Source: an uncultured Acidiferrobacteraceae bacterium
GTDB taxonomy: Bacteria > Pseudomonadota > Gammaproteobacteria > Acidiferrobacterales > SZUA-150
Assembly: GCA_913009895.1 (NCBI GenBank)
Contig: CAJVXY010000021.1
Span: 1-54,121, forward strand
Direction of reading: 5' to 3'
Length of the DNA stretch: 54,121 nucleotides
Of this stretch, positions 37,461 through 46,496 are shown in pieces. A model generated the notes under the pieces. The model was given only the letters and a program-made list of their open reading frames with translations. It did no database searches and had not been told where the DNA came from. Each line of letters opens with the position of its first letter. The stretch's first letter is position 1. Made by a program: the position numbers and the translations under genes.

Positions 37461-39155
37461 ATGAAAAATATTTTCAGATTTCTTAATGTACGCGGTAGCC
37501 TTGGGGCAAAGTTTTCGGCTGCGACCATGGCCGCCGTATTCGTGATGATGCTCATATTGGGCGTGTTGATTAATTCACAACAAAATTCTGTTTTTGACAC
37601 TGTCGTCGCTTCATCGCAAACAATTATCGATGATATAAACAAGAAAGAGGTAAGTGCTAACAAGGAAGCGTTAAAAGTTAAAATTGATCAGCTCGTAAAA
37701 TTACTGGCGAGTATTGCACCAAATGCAATAGCAGAAATGGAACTTTCGTTTCTGTTAAATTACGCAAATGTGGTTGTTGAAGATCCTGATGTCCTTTACG
37801 TTAAGTTCAGCGATAGCAAAGGCGCCACCCTGATCGATGCCGGCACAGCTGAAGATAGTGAAATGTTACTACTGGATACCGAGATTAAAGAAGATGACGT
37901 GTTGCTGGGCAGTGTCAGAATAGGCTACACGGAAAAACGCGCGATTGTAAACGCTGAAGAAATCAGAATTTTTGGCAGAAACAAGATTGACGACTTAACC
38001 GAAACCCTGGCTCAGATTGGTGAGACCTCGCTTTATAGTCTCGCTGTTCTGATATTGATTATAGCTGCCGTTATTGGATTATCTGTCTACATCACGGGGA
38101 TGCGCATTACGAAACCGTTAAACATCGTTGCTGATGCCATGCAGGATATCGCTGAAGGTGACGGCGACTTAACGCAAAGACTTCAACACACAGGCAGTGA
38201 TGAAATTGCCCATCTGGCAAATGCCTTTAACAAGTTTGTGGACAAAATTGAATCTGTAGTCGCCAAGGTTCGCAATGGAGTTACTTCAATCAACACCGCC
38301 ACACTGGAAATTTCTTCAGGTAATACCAATTTGTCTCAACGTACAGAAGAACAGGCCTCATCGCTGGAAGAAACTGCATCCAGCATGGAGCAAATGACCG
38401 GTACGGTTAAACAAAACGCCGACTCTGCACAACAAGCCAACGAGCTGGCAGCCAATGCCCAGACACAAGCAATACGAGGTGGTGAGGTTGTCCAGAAAAC
38501 CATTGAGGCAATGGACGAAATTAATACATCCAGCACCAGGATTGCTGATATTATTTCGACAATTGATGGTATTGCTTTTCAAACAAATCTACTGGCATTA
38601 AATGCAGCCGTTGAAGCCGCCAGGGCAGGTGAGCAGGGCAGAGGTTTTGCTGTGGTCGCCAGTGAAGTACGAACGCTGGCCCAACGGTCCGCCGATGCTG
38701 CAAAAGAAATTAAAACACTTATCGAAGACAGTGTCGGCAAGGTAAAGGCTGGCGCCGCCCTTGCAGATGAATCTGGCCACAATCTGGAAGAGATTGTTGA
38801 AGGTATCGCGAGTGTAGCTAACATAGTGTCTGAAATTGCTTCCGCTTCACGTGAACAAACTGGTGGCATTGAACAGGTCAACACAGCTATTACTCAGATG
38901 GACGACATGACCCAGCAAAATGCGGCCCTGGTCGAAGAAGCAGCAGCAACCAGTCGTTCACTACAGGAACAATCAAGTTATCTTGCCGATGTAGTGTCGT
39001 TCTTCAAGGTGCGAGATAATGCTGCGAATGCCCAGGTAGTAGCGACTGAGCACATAATGCAATCAGTAAACAATCTGCATAATAAAGCGCCCAGCAAGAC
39101 AGAGCTGGAAAACAGACGTACGGGAACTGATAATTCGGACTGGGAAGATTTTTAA
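37461..39155 (+). CDS. Methyl-accepting chemotaxis protein
   Basis: 564 residues. First membrane helix about 20-42, a small periplasmic sensor region (about 43-187) with coiled and strand segments, second helix about 188-212, HAMP domain about 213-268, then the long signalling coiled coil. The hairpin tip DGIAFQTNLLALNAA begins near residue 369. Glu/Gln-rich methylation helices flank it, and the last residues are DWEDF, resembling the CheR/CheB-docking pentapeptide of Tar and Tsr. It relays to CheA/CheW encoded elsewhere. Adjacent to the PhnD-like protein, which may present the ligand. Confidence 0.95.
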   Translation: MKNIFRFLNVRGSLGAKFSAATMAAVFVMMLILGVLINSQQNSVFDTVVASSQTIIDDINKKEVSANKEALKVKIDQLVKLLASIAPNAIAEMELSFLLNYANVVVEDPDVLYVKFSDSKGATLIDAGTAEDSEMLLLDTEIKEDDVLLGSVRIGYTEKRAIVNAEEIRIFGRNKIDDLTETLAQIGETSLYSLAVLILIIAAVIGLSVYITGMRITKPLNIVADAMQDIAEGDGDLTQRLQHTGSDEIAHLANAFNKFVDKIESVVAKVRNGVTSINTATLEISSGNTNLSQRTEEQASSLEETASSMEQMTGTVKQNADSAQQANELAANAQTQAIRGGEVVQKTIEAMDEINTSSTRIADIISTIDGIAFQTNLLALNAAVEAARAGEQGRGFAVVASEVRTLAQRSADAAKEIKTLIEDSVGKVKAGAALADESGHNLEEIVEGIASVANIVSEIASASREQTGGIEQVNTAITQMDDMTQQNAALVEEAAATSRSLQEQSSYLADVVSFFKVRDNAANAQVVATEHIMQSVNNLHNKAPSKTELENRRTGTDNSDWEDF

Positions 39156-39169
39156 GCGATTAGAATAAT

Positions 39170-39226
39170 CCCTGGAAAGCGCCAAAGTTGGCGCTCAACA
39201 CGCGGTCATCCTTCACCAATCCAGGG
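39170..39226 (+). terminator. Stem-loop after the chemoreceptor gene
   Basis: A perfect 8-bp stem (39178-39185 with 39188-39195) lies just after the stop codon and is enclosed by an outer CCCTGG/CCAGGG pair (39170-39175, 39221-39226). No T-run follows directly, so termination strength is uncertain. Confidence 0.5.
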
Positions 39227-39400
39227 GCATTTGAAAAAATTAGCTAGTTCGCATAATGTATATTATGTTAAATAGTATACATTTGTGTTTTTTATAGCCC
39301 TTGATTGTCCTAAGCCTTGTATTTAGGCACACTAATTGCATTCTTATTATTCTGTTCAATATCTCTTTACAAGTTATTGTTTTTTAACTATTAGATACAT

Positions 39401-39419
39401 TGACAGCTATATAATGTCA
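39401..39419 (+). promoter_or_regulatory. Possible -10 box inside a small inverted repeat
   Basis: A TATAAT (39410-39415 region) lies between TGACA (39401-39405) and TGTCA (39415-39419), 15-33 bases before the ankyrin gene start. The -35 element is poor. The arrangement could be a repressor-covered promoter; low certainty. Confidence 0.3.
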
Positions 39420-39433
39420 GTTCAGGGGGAAAA

Positions 39434-40084
39434 GTGGCCAAACAAAAACGAATAGCGTCCAAAATATCCGATTTCTTTGTTCTCATCATGGTGGCACTAA
39501 TGAGTATCGTCTCAAATCTGCCTGATACTGTGAGCGTCGCCCTGGACAAACGCTACTTAATTGCAGGATTGATCGCCATAGTTGCCGTATCTCTTGTCCG
39601 TTATCTAAAATTTACCCTGGTCCTGGTGGTTGCCATTATGATGATTGGCGCCAACCTGCCCGCTAAAATGGCTGGTGAGTTGGGTATTGATACCAATATC
39701 ATGATGCTGGCACTAATCGTGATGGTGCTGGTCTCGTTAGGTAACAGATTATTTAAAATACCCACGGGTATAGATACAAAAAAACAAACAAAATCTACCC
39801 ATGGTGCCTCAGCGCTTTTTAATGCGATTGCCAAAGGCAGAATGTCAACAGTGAGAACACTGATTAGTCAGGGTGTAAACGCAAATCTAACCACTAAAGA
39901 AGGTTACACCCCGCTCATTTTTGCCTCATCTAAAGGTTTTGGCGATATGGTTCAAATGCTTATAGAGAAAGGTGCAAATGTCCACACTAAAGACAAATCC
40001 GGCAAATCAGCGCTCACTTACGCAAAATCCAAGGGTTTTAATCGTGTATCAGAAATCCTGCTAGCGGCAGGGGCAAAAAGCTAA
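39434..40084 (+). CDS. Membrane-anchored ankyrin repeat protein
   Basis: 216 residues from GTG 39434 after CAGGGGGA. Two or three hydrophobic segments in the first 100 residues (about 14-28, 41-58, 61-76, 85-105) suggest a small integral membrane part. The C-terminal half carries about three ankyrin repeats: HGASALFNAIAKGR, GYTPLIFASSKGFGDMV, GKSALTYAKSKGFNRV. Ankyrin repeats mediate protein contacts. The membrane/ankyrin combination with no other domain is unusual; I do not know its partner. Confidence 0.8.
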   Translation: MAKQKRIASKISDFFVLIMVALMSIVSNLPDTVSVALDKRYLIAGLIAIVAVSLVRYLKFTLVLVVAIMMIGANLPAKMAGELGIDTNIMMLALIVMVLVSLGNRLFKIPTGIDTKKQTKSTHGASALFNAIAKGRMSTVRTLISQGVNANLTTKEGYTPLIFASSKGFGDMVQMLIEKGANVHTKDKSGKSALTYAKSKGFNRVSEILLAAGAKS

Positions 40085-40200
40085 CAGCCCCCCTGCTCCC
40101 CAGCTTATATCCCGGCTTTTTAACATTTAGACAAAAAATCAGTTATTATTGTGCCGAAGTTTCACTAAAACGATAACCAAAAAAATTACTGTTATTAACT

Positions 40201-40689
40201 ATGCGTTCAATACTGAATAAACTACTGGTAGTCCTGGTTATTCTGGCAGGCTGGGTCACCTATGATAACTGGGGCAAGCTCACCTCATATTCACCAACTT
40301 CAGTAAAGAACGCAGTGGTTAACAGTTTTTCTGCTGCAACTTCCAGTTTTAAAAAATCAAAAGTTTATCAATGGGAAGATGATAAAGGACGTACTCATGT
40401 CAGCAACACGCCACCTGACAATGCTAAAAATGTAAAAGTAGTAGAATATGAAAATGACCTGAATGTTATACCGGGTCACAAACCAGCACCTGAAAATACA
40501 AATCAGAATCCTGACATGAATAGTAATTCTCCTGCTGATGATTCGACAAACAACACACAGTCAAATAGTCAAAACAATACCGGTAACAAAGATTTGGTAA
40601 ATACGTATACCTCGTCAATTAAAGATGCAAAAGATGTGCAAAAAATAATGAATAAAAGAAACCAAAACCTGCAAGAGAAACTACAATAA
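40201..40689 (+). CDS. DUF4124 domain protein
   Basis: 162 residues. One N-terminal hydrophobic segment (about 5-22) as signal anchor, then KVYQWEDDKGRTHVSNTPP near 58-76, the DUF4124 signature, followed by an Asn/Asp/Ser/Gln-rich linker (about 100-130) and a polar C-terminus. DUF4124 proteins are envelope proteins of unknown function in Proteobacteria. A/T-rich codon use compared with the core genes. Confidence 0.8.
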   Translation: MRSILNKLLVVLVILAGWVTYDNWGKLTSYSPTSVKNAVVNSFSAATSSFKKSKVYQWEDDKGRTHVSNTPPDNAKNVKVVEYENDLNVIPGHKPAPENTNQNPDMNSNSPADDSTNNTQSNSQNNTGNKDLVNTYTSSIKDAKDVQKIMNKRNQNLQEKLQ

Positions 40690-40721
40690 TAGTTACAGGT
40701 AATAATACCAATGATCCCAGG

Positions 40722-41026
40722 TTGCATGACGATGAGAAAAAGAAACCCCATCGCTTTATGAATGAACTTCGCTCTCCAATTAATGGATTACTAAATGCCA
40801 GGGGTGGTCGAGGGAGTTATTCCAGAGAAGCATTAAAGTATACGGCTGAAAAGATGGGCGGGGAATTTATTGAATTCGGACTACACAATACAATATTACT
40901 AACGCGGTACCACTAGGCTGGATGCTCTCAGAAAGGGCAAAAAATACAATAGAAGATCGTCTGGTCTGTTATAGCAAAGGTAAAAAAATAAATTTGTTAG
41001 CCATACGGCAGTGCGATTCAATTTAA
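40722..41026 (+). pseudogene. Frameshifted small gene of unknown family
   Basis: Two frames join into one plausible protein of about 100 residues. Frame one (from TTG 40722, open further upstream) includes KPHRFMNELRSPINGLLNA and REALKYTAEKMGGEFIEFG and stops at 40914-40916. Frame two continues ITNAVPLGWMLSERAK, EDRLVCYSKGKKINLLAI and stops at 41024-41026. The switch is near 40885-40900. Both halves have normal protein composition, and the second lies only in a short frame. Family not recognised. Either a decayed gene or a sequencing indel. Confidence 0.5.
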
Positions 41027-41034
41027 GGAAAATT

Positions 41035-41613
41035 TCAAGAGAGAAGGTTTTTATCTTGCATATCCTTGATAAAATTTAATATAACATCTTTCACGAGAAT
41101 ACCAAATGCCTGGTTTCGTTCTACAGGTTTTAAATTTAATGACTTGGGTACATCTTCTTTAGTAACAAGAATTGCATGATTGTAACTTTTTTTAATTACC
41201 TTGCCATTAGCTCTTATCACGGTAATCGTAAATTCATACAGACCCTCATTAGATTTTCCTGTTATCCCGAGCGAAGACCTTAAACCAAATTTATTTGCAC
41301 TATTGGGATCCGAGTTGCCAATACTATTTGCAACGACCATAAGAGACATTGAGGCAGAATCATCAGACGCGATAACGCCTGTTTCACGGATTGATCGCAT
41401 TACCTCTTTTTTCAGCATACTATAACCATTGGCCACCAGTTTCCCATTACTCTGGAATTCTACTTCAATCCTGGCAGGGTATTTCTGTGATACGGGTTTT
41501 ATCTGGTTTTGACTGGCTTTCTTATACTGAGGATCGATGTATATATTTGTTGAAACACAAGCCACGGAACTGCTTATAAGTACTAAAATTATAACCAACT
41601 TTACTACTGCCAT
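41035..41613 (-). CDS. Hypothetical lipoprotein
   Basis: 192 residues with a lipoprotein signal: hydrophobic stretch from residue 5 and a VAC lipobox near residue 19. The mature part is mixed alpha/beta without recognised motifs; SMSLMVVANSIGNSD and YEFTITVIRANGKVIKK suggest a beta-rich domain like those of small outer-membrane-associated lipoproteins. No family recognised. Neighbour lamG gene is on the same strand upstream. Confidence 0.65.
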   Translation of the reverse strand: MAVVKLVIILVLISSSVACVSTNIYIDPQYKKASQNQIKPVSQKYPARIEVEFQSNGKLVANGYSMLKKEVMRSIRETGVIASDDSASMSLMVVANSIGNSDPNSANKFGLRSSLGITGKSNEGLYEFTITVIRANGKVIKKSYNHAILVTKEDVPKSLNLKPVERNQAFGILVKDVILNFIKDMQDKNLLS

Positions 41614-41686
41614 TTTAAATACCCTATTAGTGTTTCACGTAGATTATGATAATTATTTTTTTAATGTATACCTGCCTGGTTAATCG

Positions 41687-41703
41687 CACTCGTAAGACGA
41701 GTG
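41687..41703 (-). other. Short hairpin upstream of the lipoprotein gene
   Basis: A perfect 7-bp stem with a 3-base loop (41687-41693 with 41697-41703), 74 bases before the lipoprotein start on the minus strand. No T-run follows. It may lie in the leader of this gene or mark the 3' end of the lamG transcript. Confidence 0.35.
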
Positions 41704-41788
41704 TATTACGTGACCATAAATATGGCAAAAAAATAATTACCAGTGATTAAATCATTTTAACTTATCTTTTTAAAGTGTTATTTTTATA

Positions 41789-42689
41789 CTAAGGTACGAG
41801 CGGCGCGCCTTCTGAAGACCAGTAACCTGTTTTCATATTTATTAGTGCGACGCAGTCATTTTCAGCCACGGCATTAGTATTAATCACATTACAGCTTGTT
41901 AAGCCCGCACCCTCAGCAAACCGGAATAATCCAACCAACCCTGCTTCATTTCCGACCACAGGTGTCGTGTAATTGTTTATTATTTCATTTGCTGTTTTGG
42001 CGCGGTTCCAGAAACGTACTTCGTCTACAAGTCCTTTGTAATCTTCGTACTGGTCAAAACCACCAATGGCAGTAATTTTTTCCGTACCCCAAAACCAGCC
42101 CGCTTGGTTAGCCGCAAAACTGGCCCAGGTATCCCAGTAGTTACGCATATTGGTTCTTGCTGTGGTTGTGATGGTCCTGACCGAGACACCATCAATCCAT
42201 AACTCAAGATCGGCATCGGTCAACCCTGACCAGCGACGTACTAAAGTTACCTGGTGCCAGTTACCATCCACCCAAGCTAAAAGTACCTTCGTTGTTACCG
42301 TTATTAGCATGACCATCCAGCAGGAAGTTTCCCTTGAACCACCAACCGCCGCCATCGGCTGGTGTCGGATTCAGTGGCAAGCTGGTCCAGTTAAGTGGCT
42401 GGCCCGGCGTACCATCTGCAGTGGGGCCAAATGGATAACTGTTGTCTGGTTTGATCCACAGCTCAAACGTAAACTCCCCTGCCCCAAAACCCTGGGGAAT
42501 AACTAGCTGGCGACCATAATCATAATTGAGAGTACCGCCAATATTGGCGGCATTAGCTGTAAACTGAATACTGCCGCCAGCCCCCGTAAGAGGTGGATTA
42601 CCTCCGCCTCCGCCGCCAGACGAAGATGGCGAGCAAGCGGTAAGCGCAAGTATTGTGATTGCGATAACTAGTTTTAAATAAAAAGGCAT
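41789..42689 (-). pseudogene. LamG-domain lipoprotein, frameshifted
   Basis: A lipoprotein signal (start ATG 42689, lipobox LTAC, then a Ser/Gly-rich linker) precedes a concanavalin-like LamG/laminin_G_3 domain: FTFELWIKPD, then DGNWHQVTLVRR, LELWIDGVSVRT, DEVRFWNRAKTANEI and a C-terminal WSSEGAPLVP. The first frame runs to just past 42261 and the second from about 42355 down to 41789. Removing one C of the three at 42271-42273 makes SLVDGNWHQ, a seamless LamG strand. So it is one gene broken by one base, or a homopolymer error. LamG lipoproteins bind glycans or proteins on the surface. Confidence 0.75.
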
Positions 42690-42725
42690 AAGGTATTGTG
42701 ACATCCAGGCACTATAACAGCCCAT

Positions 42726-43108
42726 GAAAGGTCCTGGTTAACACGACAATCCGGTTGCCCCGGTAACTTATGCGTTTGTCGGAAAGAGAATCAGATTTTC
42801 AGTGTAATAAACGACTACTCTTAAACTGTATTCCCAATACTCACCGTATATCATATTGAATTTTACAATGTTTTCCGATTTATGATTCTGAGCTCCAAAA
42901 AAGGCAAAGAACAGTATAAACTGTCTACTTGTCGCGATTTTTTATGCTCCTCCGGTATTAAATAAGCGAAATATTATACTGGACAAGCTGTTGCCTAAGC
43001 TGATATGCAGGATAAAGCTCAATCGAAATGTACAATTACGGTAATTGCTCCATTATTTTTTAGTAATATTCGAAACCGTGGACTTAACTAAGAGGAGTGT
43101 AAATAATC
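42726..43108. other. Gene-poor stretch before cytochrome gene
   Basis: 383 bases between the lamG gene and the cytochrome gene, divergently oriented. One short plus-strand frame (42882-42965, 27 codons) has protein-like composition but no support. The cytochrome ribosome site AGAGGAGTG is at its right end. I see no clear promoter hexamers. Confidence 0.4.
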
Positions 43109-44641
43109 ATGAAAAAGACACTGATTTTATACTTGTTTTCTGCCGCTGGTTTTCTCCTATTATCGGGTTGTTACAGTAGCAGTGAAGATGATGTTACTAC
43201 CGTACCGAAAATTGATAACAGCTTCCTTGGTGGTTTGGTATGGGCCAACTACACCAAAACCGGTGCCGGCGGAGATGGCACTGTGCCGACAACAAATAAA
43301 GATTTTGTCCGTTGTAAAGCCTGCCATGGTTGGGATGGCAAAGGACTTGCTGGTGGTTATGTCAGGCGTTCGGCAAACACAACACGACCTAACCCGACAG
43401 CGATAATCGGTGACCTGACAGTAAAAATGGGTCTGGGCACGGCTACAGAGGCCGAAGTCTGGCATGATGGTTCGCAAACGAGCGGGATCATAGGCCGTGC
43501 CTTGAATGTCGAAGACCAAACCATGCCAAATTATAGCTTGGCGGGCGGTTTAACTGCCGAGCAGGTTACTGGTGTGGTTAATTTCTTGAACAGCGGACCA
43601 AAACTCACTACCTACGCAGACTTTGATATTACACCCAACCCCGTGGGTTATGCTTTCAAAGGTGCAACAAATGTGGCGACCGGTGCAACACTATATGCAG
43701 CCAACTGTGCATTGTGTCACGGTACTGATGGTCTGGATGCCAGCGTTTCAGGTGTTACCCTGGATGTTTACTTCGCCAGTGATGGTAAATATAGCGAAGG
43801 TTTCCATAAAATCGTTTATGGCATCTCTAATACTATCATGACCCGAGTTGCGTCTGGCAACCTCAGTGGCCAGCAAACTGCAAATATATTAGCCTATATC
43901 CAGGACACTATCGCGCCTAACTACTACAAAGGTGGTTTGGTATGGGCCAACTACACCAAAACCGGTGCCGGCGGAGATGGCACTGTGCCGACAACAAATA
44001 AAGATTTTGTCCGTTGTAAAGCCTGCCATGGTTGGGATGGGCTGGGGCTTGATGGTGGTTATGTCAGGCGTTCGGCAAACGCAACACGACCTAATCCGAC
44101 AGCGGTTACGGGTAATCTTTCATCAAAAATGGGAACTGTTGGCGTGGTGGGCACGGTTGTAGCAGCTGAGGTCTGGCATGATGGTTCGCAAACGAGCGGG
44201 ATCATAGGCCGTGCCCTGGATGTCGAAGATCAAACCATGCCTGACTACAGTTTAGCGGGTGGTTTAACGGCCAAACAAACTGCCGATGTGGTTGCATTCC
44301 TGAACAGTGGTCCGAGAATTACACATCACGCTACCCTGAATATTGTTGCCGACCCGGTTGTATATACCTTTGTGGGCACAAGTGCGGCAACTGGTCAAAC
44401 ACTCTACACAGCTGACTGTGCCGGATGCCATGGCGCTGATGGGTTAACCATTCCAATCGGTGCTGGTGGTCTCGGTGGTTACTTTGCCAGCGATGGAAAA
44501 TATAGCGAAGGTTTCCATAAAATCATTTATGGTATCTCTAACACCATCATGACCAGAAAAGCGATGGGCAACCTCACCAGCCAGGAAGCTGCAGACATAT
44601 TGACTTATATTCAGGCCAATCTTGGGACAACATTTCCCTAA
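43109..44641 (+). CDS. Four-heme c-type cytochrome lipoprotein, internally duplicated
   Basis: 510 residues with lipobox LSGC (Cys21). Four heme sites CxxCH: Cys69-Cys72-His73, Cys200-Cys203-His204, Cys303-Cys306-His307 and Cys437-Cys440-His441. The protein is two tandem units of about 234 residues, each with a CKACHGWDG site and a C(A)xCHG(T/A)DG site. A 110-base stretch (43229-43338 and 43931-44040) is identical in the two units, and other long blocks differ by a few bases, mostly synonymous. It is probably an outer-membrane-anchored or periplasmic electron carrier; substrate unknown. No oxidase or reductase partner is adjacent. Confidence 0.88.
   Translation: MKKTLILYLFSAAGFLLLSGCYSSSEDDVTTVPKIDNSFLGGLVWANYTKTGAGGDGTVPTTNKDFVRCKACHGWDGKGLAGGYVRRSANTTRPNPTAIIGDLTVKMGLGTATEAEVWHDGSQTSGIIGRALNVEDQTMPNYSLAGGLTAEQVTGVVNFLNSGPKLTTYADFDITPNPVGYAFKGATNVATGATLYAANCALCHGTDGLDASVSGVTLDVYFASDGKYSEGFHKIVYGISNTIMTRVASGNLSGQQTANILAYIQDTIAPNYYKGGLVWANYTKTGAGGDGTVPTTNKDFVRCKACHGWDGLGLDGGYVRRSANATRPNPTAVTGNLSSKMGTVGVVGTVVAAEVWHDGSQTSGIIGRALDVEDQTMPDYSLAGGLTAKQTADVVAFLNSGPRITHHATLNIVADPVVYTFVGTSAATGQTLYTADCAGCHGADGLTIPIGAGGLGGYFASDGKYSEGFHKIIYGISNTIMTRKAMGNLTSQEAADILTYIQANLGTTFP
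43229..44040. repeat. Identical 110-bp direct repeat within the cytochrome gene
   Basis: 43229-43338 and 43931-44040 are identical over 110 bases; spacing is 702 bases, exactly 234 codons. It covers the first heme site of each unit. Identity at synonymous positions means a recent duplication or ongoing gene conversion; recombination between them would produce a two-heme version in frame. Confidence 0.95.
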
Positions 44642-44663
44642 GTAAAAATATCGGCAGGCCAGG

Positions 44664-44690
44664 CCCTGATCCTGACCGACCAGGGGTTTT
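44664..44690 (+). terminator. Terminator-like stem-loop after the cytochrome gene
   Basis: CCCTG (44664-44668) pairs with CAGGG (44681-44685), followed by GTTTT. The 12-base loop is long, so strength is uncertain, but the position 23 bases after the stop codon is right. Confidence 0.5.
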
Positions 44691-44734
44691 ACACGTGAAT
44701 GTAAGTTTCCGACATTGCCTGTAAAAGTTCCAGC

Positions 44735-46195
44735 TTAATCCGCTGGCCATTTCTTATGCCACACCGCATTTTTGTTACCAACTTCATAAAAGTTTTCAGT
44801 GAAGCCGCCATCGGCATGGAGGGTCACGGTGGCATAACCGTTTAACACCCGTGGCGAGTCCGCCGGGAAAGTGGAATCAGGGGTATGGGCGTAATAGGGA
44901 ATGTTTGAATTTTGTTCCAGGCCCCAGCCATTACCAAAAGGAATTGCCGCATGACCGCAACATCGCCCCCTGGTGGGCACATAAAGATCGGTATTACCCA
45001 TATGCAACTGGTTATAAACAATACCGTTGTGGACATGACCCCAATACCAGACATCCGGCATTTTACCCAGCGCGTTTTGTACTTGCGTAAACAGTTCGTT
45101 AGTGAAGCCGGTTGTAAGGGCGACCGGGTTATGATGGGTCATCACCATCACCGGGCCTTCATGGCCGCGAAACCCTTCCAGCCAATCTGTTTGCTGGGTG
45201 TGCCTGGCGGTGCCAATGGCGCCATTCATATAAAATTTACGACCATTTTTTGCATCAGAGTAATAAGCACTATCAAGCCCCAATACCAGCCACGGCGTAT
45301 AAGTGAGTGCAAAATAACTGCTGCCGTTTTGAATCTTGAATGGTTTGTCCTTGGCCAGGGCCTGGCCAAAAAATCCGGCACCATCACCATACATTTCGTG
45401 ATTGGAATTTAGGGTAAAGTTGCGCCCCGCTCCCTGGTCCGGCCAAATCTTTATAAAATTGTCCGACTCCTCACCGGGCGTCGGGCGCAGATCAGTGCCT
45501 GCATAATAGACATCACCCAGGTGTATCAGGTAATCAAACTGGCGCGTATGCAAATCAGTGACAACCCGTTTTGCCGGACAATCTGCCCCGTTACTGTCCG
45601 TGTAAAAACCTGTTCCCCAGTCACCGATAATGGCGAGGGTCGGATCACCCGTGCCTGACCTGGCGCACAAATCACCCTGGTGTGGTTTATTTTTCGGAAA
45701 AGGATGAATGGTTTTTGGAAACTTGATGTTGATCGCATAGTTTAATGCGGCCCATAACCAGCCTTCATCCAGCTCTTCATATTTTTGAGTGCCAATCAGG
45801 GTACCGTCTTCCCATGGCACTGACGACTTCTCTATTTTGCCAATAATGAAGTTGTAGTCAGTTGTTGTTATTTGCGATGCGGGCGCTTCTTCTTGAAGTC
45901 CTTCCCATAACAATTTAAGAAATTCATTTTCGTCCAGCCAGTGTTTAAAACCTTTCGGCGGTGTATGAATCCAGTAAAGAACAAAACCTGCTTCAATACT
46001 GCCCTCAGTTGGTACGATCGGCTTTGGACCCGACGGGTGCCTGACATACTCGATCAGGGCCAGCGCATGTTTCTCGCTGTCCACGAGATAAGTGAAAAGC
46101 TCGAATAACGGGTTTTCGTCCCCGTTCAGGTCTGGTTTGTTTTCTAAAACGTCTTTCAGGCGGGCAACTGTGGCAGCTTGTGTGTTTTCGGTCAT
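44735..46195 (-). CDS. Metallophosphoesterase (calcineurin-like)
   Basis: 486 residues from ATG 46195, eight bases after GGAG (the GTG at 46204 is too close to the ribosome site). A helical N-terminal part (about 1-170) without known motif precedes a calcineurin-like domain: IIGDWGTG with Asp192, LGDVYYAGTD with Asp228, NSNHEMYG as the Asn-His block, MTHHNP and YWGHVHNG as metal-binding His blocks. No signal peptide is seen, unlike plant-type purple acid phosphatases that it resembles. Substrate unknown. Stands alone on the minus strand. Confidence 0.85.
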   Translation of the reverse strand: MTENTQAATVARLKDVLENKPDLNGDENPLFELFTYLVDSEKHALALIEYVRHPSGPKPIVPTEGSIEAGFVLYWIHTPPKGFKHWLDENEFLKLLWEGLQEEAPASQITTTDYNFIIGKIEKSSVPWEDGTLIGTQKYEELDEGWLWAALNYAINIKFPKTIHPFPKNKPHQGDLCARSGTGDPTLAIIGDWGTGFYTDSNGADCPAKRVVTDLHTRQFDYLIHLGDVYYAGTDLRPTPGEESDNFIKIWPDQGAGRNFTLNSNHEMYGDGAGFFGQALAKDKPFKIQNGSSYFALTYTPWLVLGLDSAYYSDAKNGRKFYMNGAIGTARHTQQTDWLEGFRGHEGPVMVMTHHNPVALTTGFTNELFTQVQNALGKMPDVWYWGHVHNGIVYNQLHMGNTDLYVPTRGRCCGHAAIPFGNGWGLEQNSNIPYYAHTPDSTFPADSPRVLNGYATVTLHADGGFTENFYEVGNKNAVWHKKWPAD

Positions 46196-46327
46196 TGTAT
46201 TCACTCCTTTGAAATCCGATTAACTAGTATTGTGTATTATGACGGATTAGGTCGGCTTGATCAAACAACCAATATTGAATATATATGCTAATTTGAACAA
46301 TTATGCTGATTTCAATATACTCTTCTG

Positions 46328-46349
46328 AATATCCCTATATAGGAATATT
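46328..46349. promoter_or_regulatory. 22-bp palindrome upstream of the phosphoesterase gene
   Basis: AATATCCCTATATAGG-type palindrome with one mismatched pair, 133 bases upstream of the phosphoesterase ATG. It could be an operator or a hairpin in the leader. The surrounding 46205-46496 holds no gene I can support. Confidence 0.4.
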
Positions 46350-46496
46350 AGCAATAACTGAGAACCCGGTTCATCCGGTTGCCAACTTTGCAGTAAACCA
46401 TGTAGCTGCACAGAGTATGGGCTCAAAAAGAGAGTAATTATGCCCAGGCATTAATTCCATCATTTAATATTACCGTGGCATGCCCCTTCACGCTCG

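Noticed and set aside
40560-40751. Minus-strand 60-residue frame over the DUF4124 end
   Set aside because: Shadow frame rich in Phe/Cys, overlaps a supported gene.
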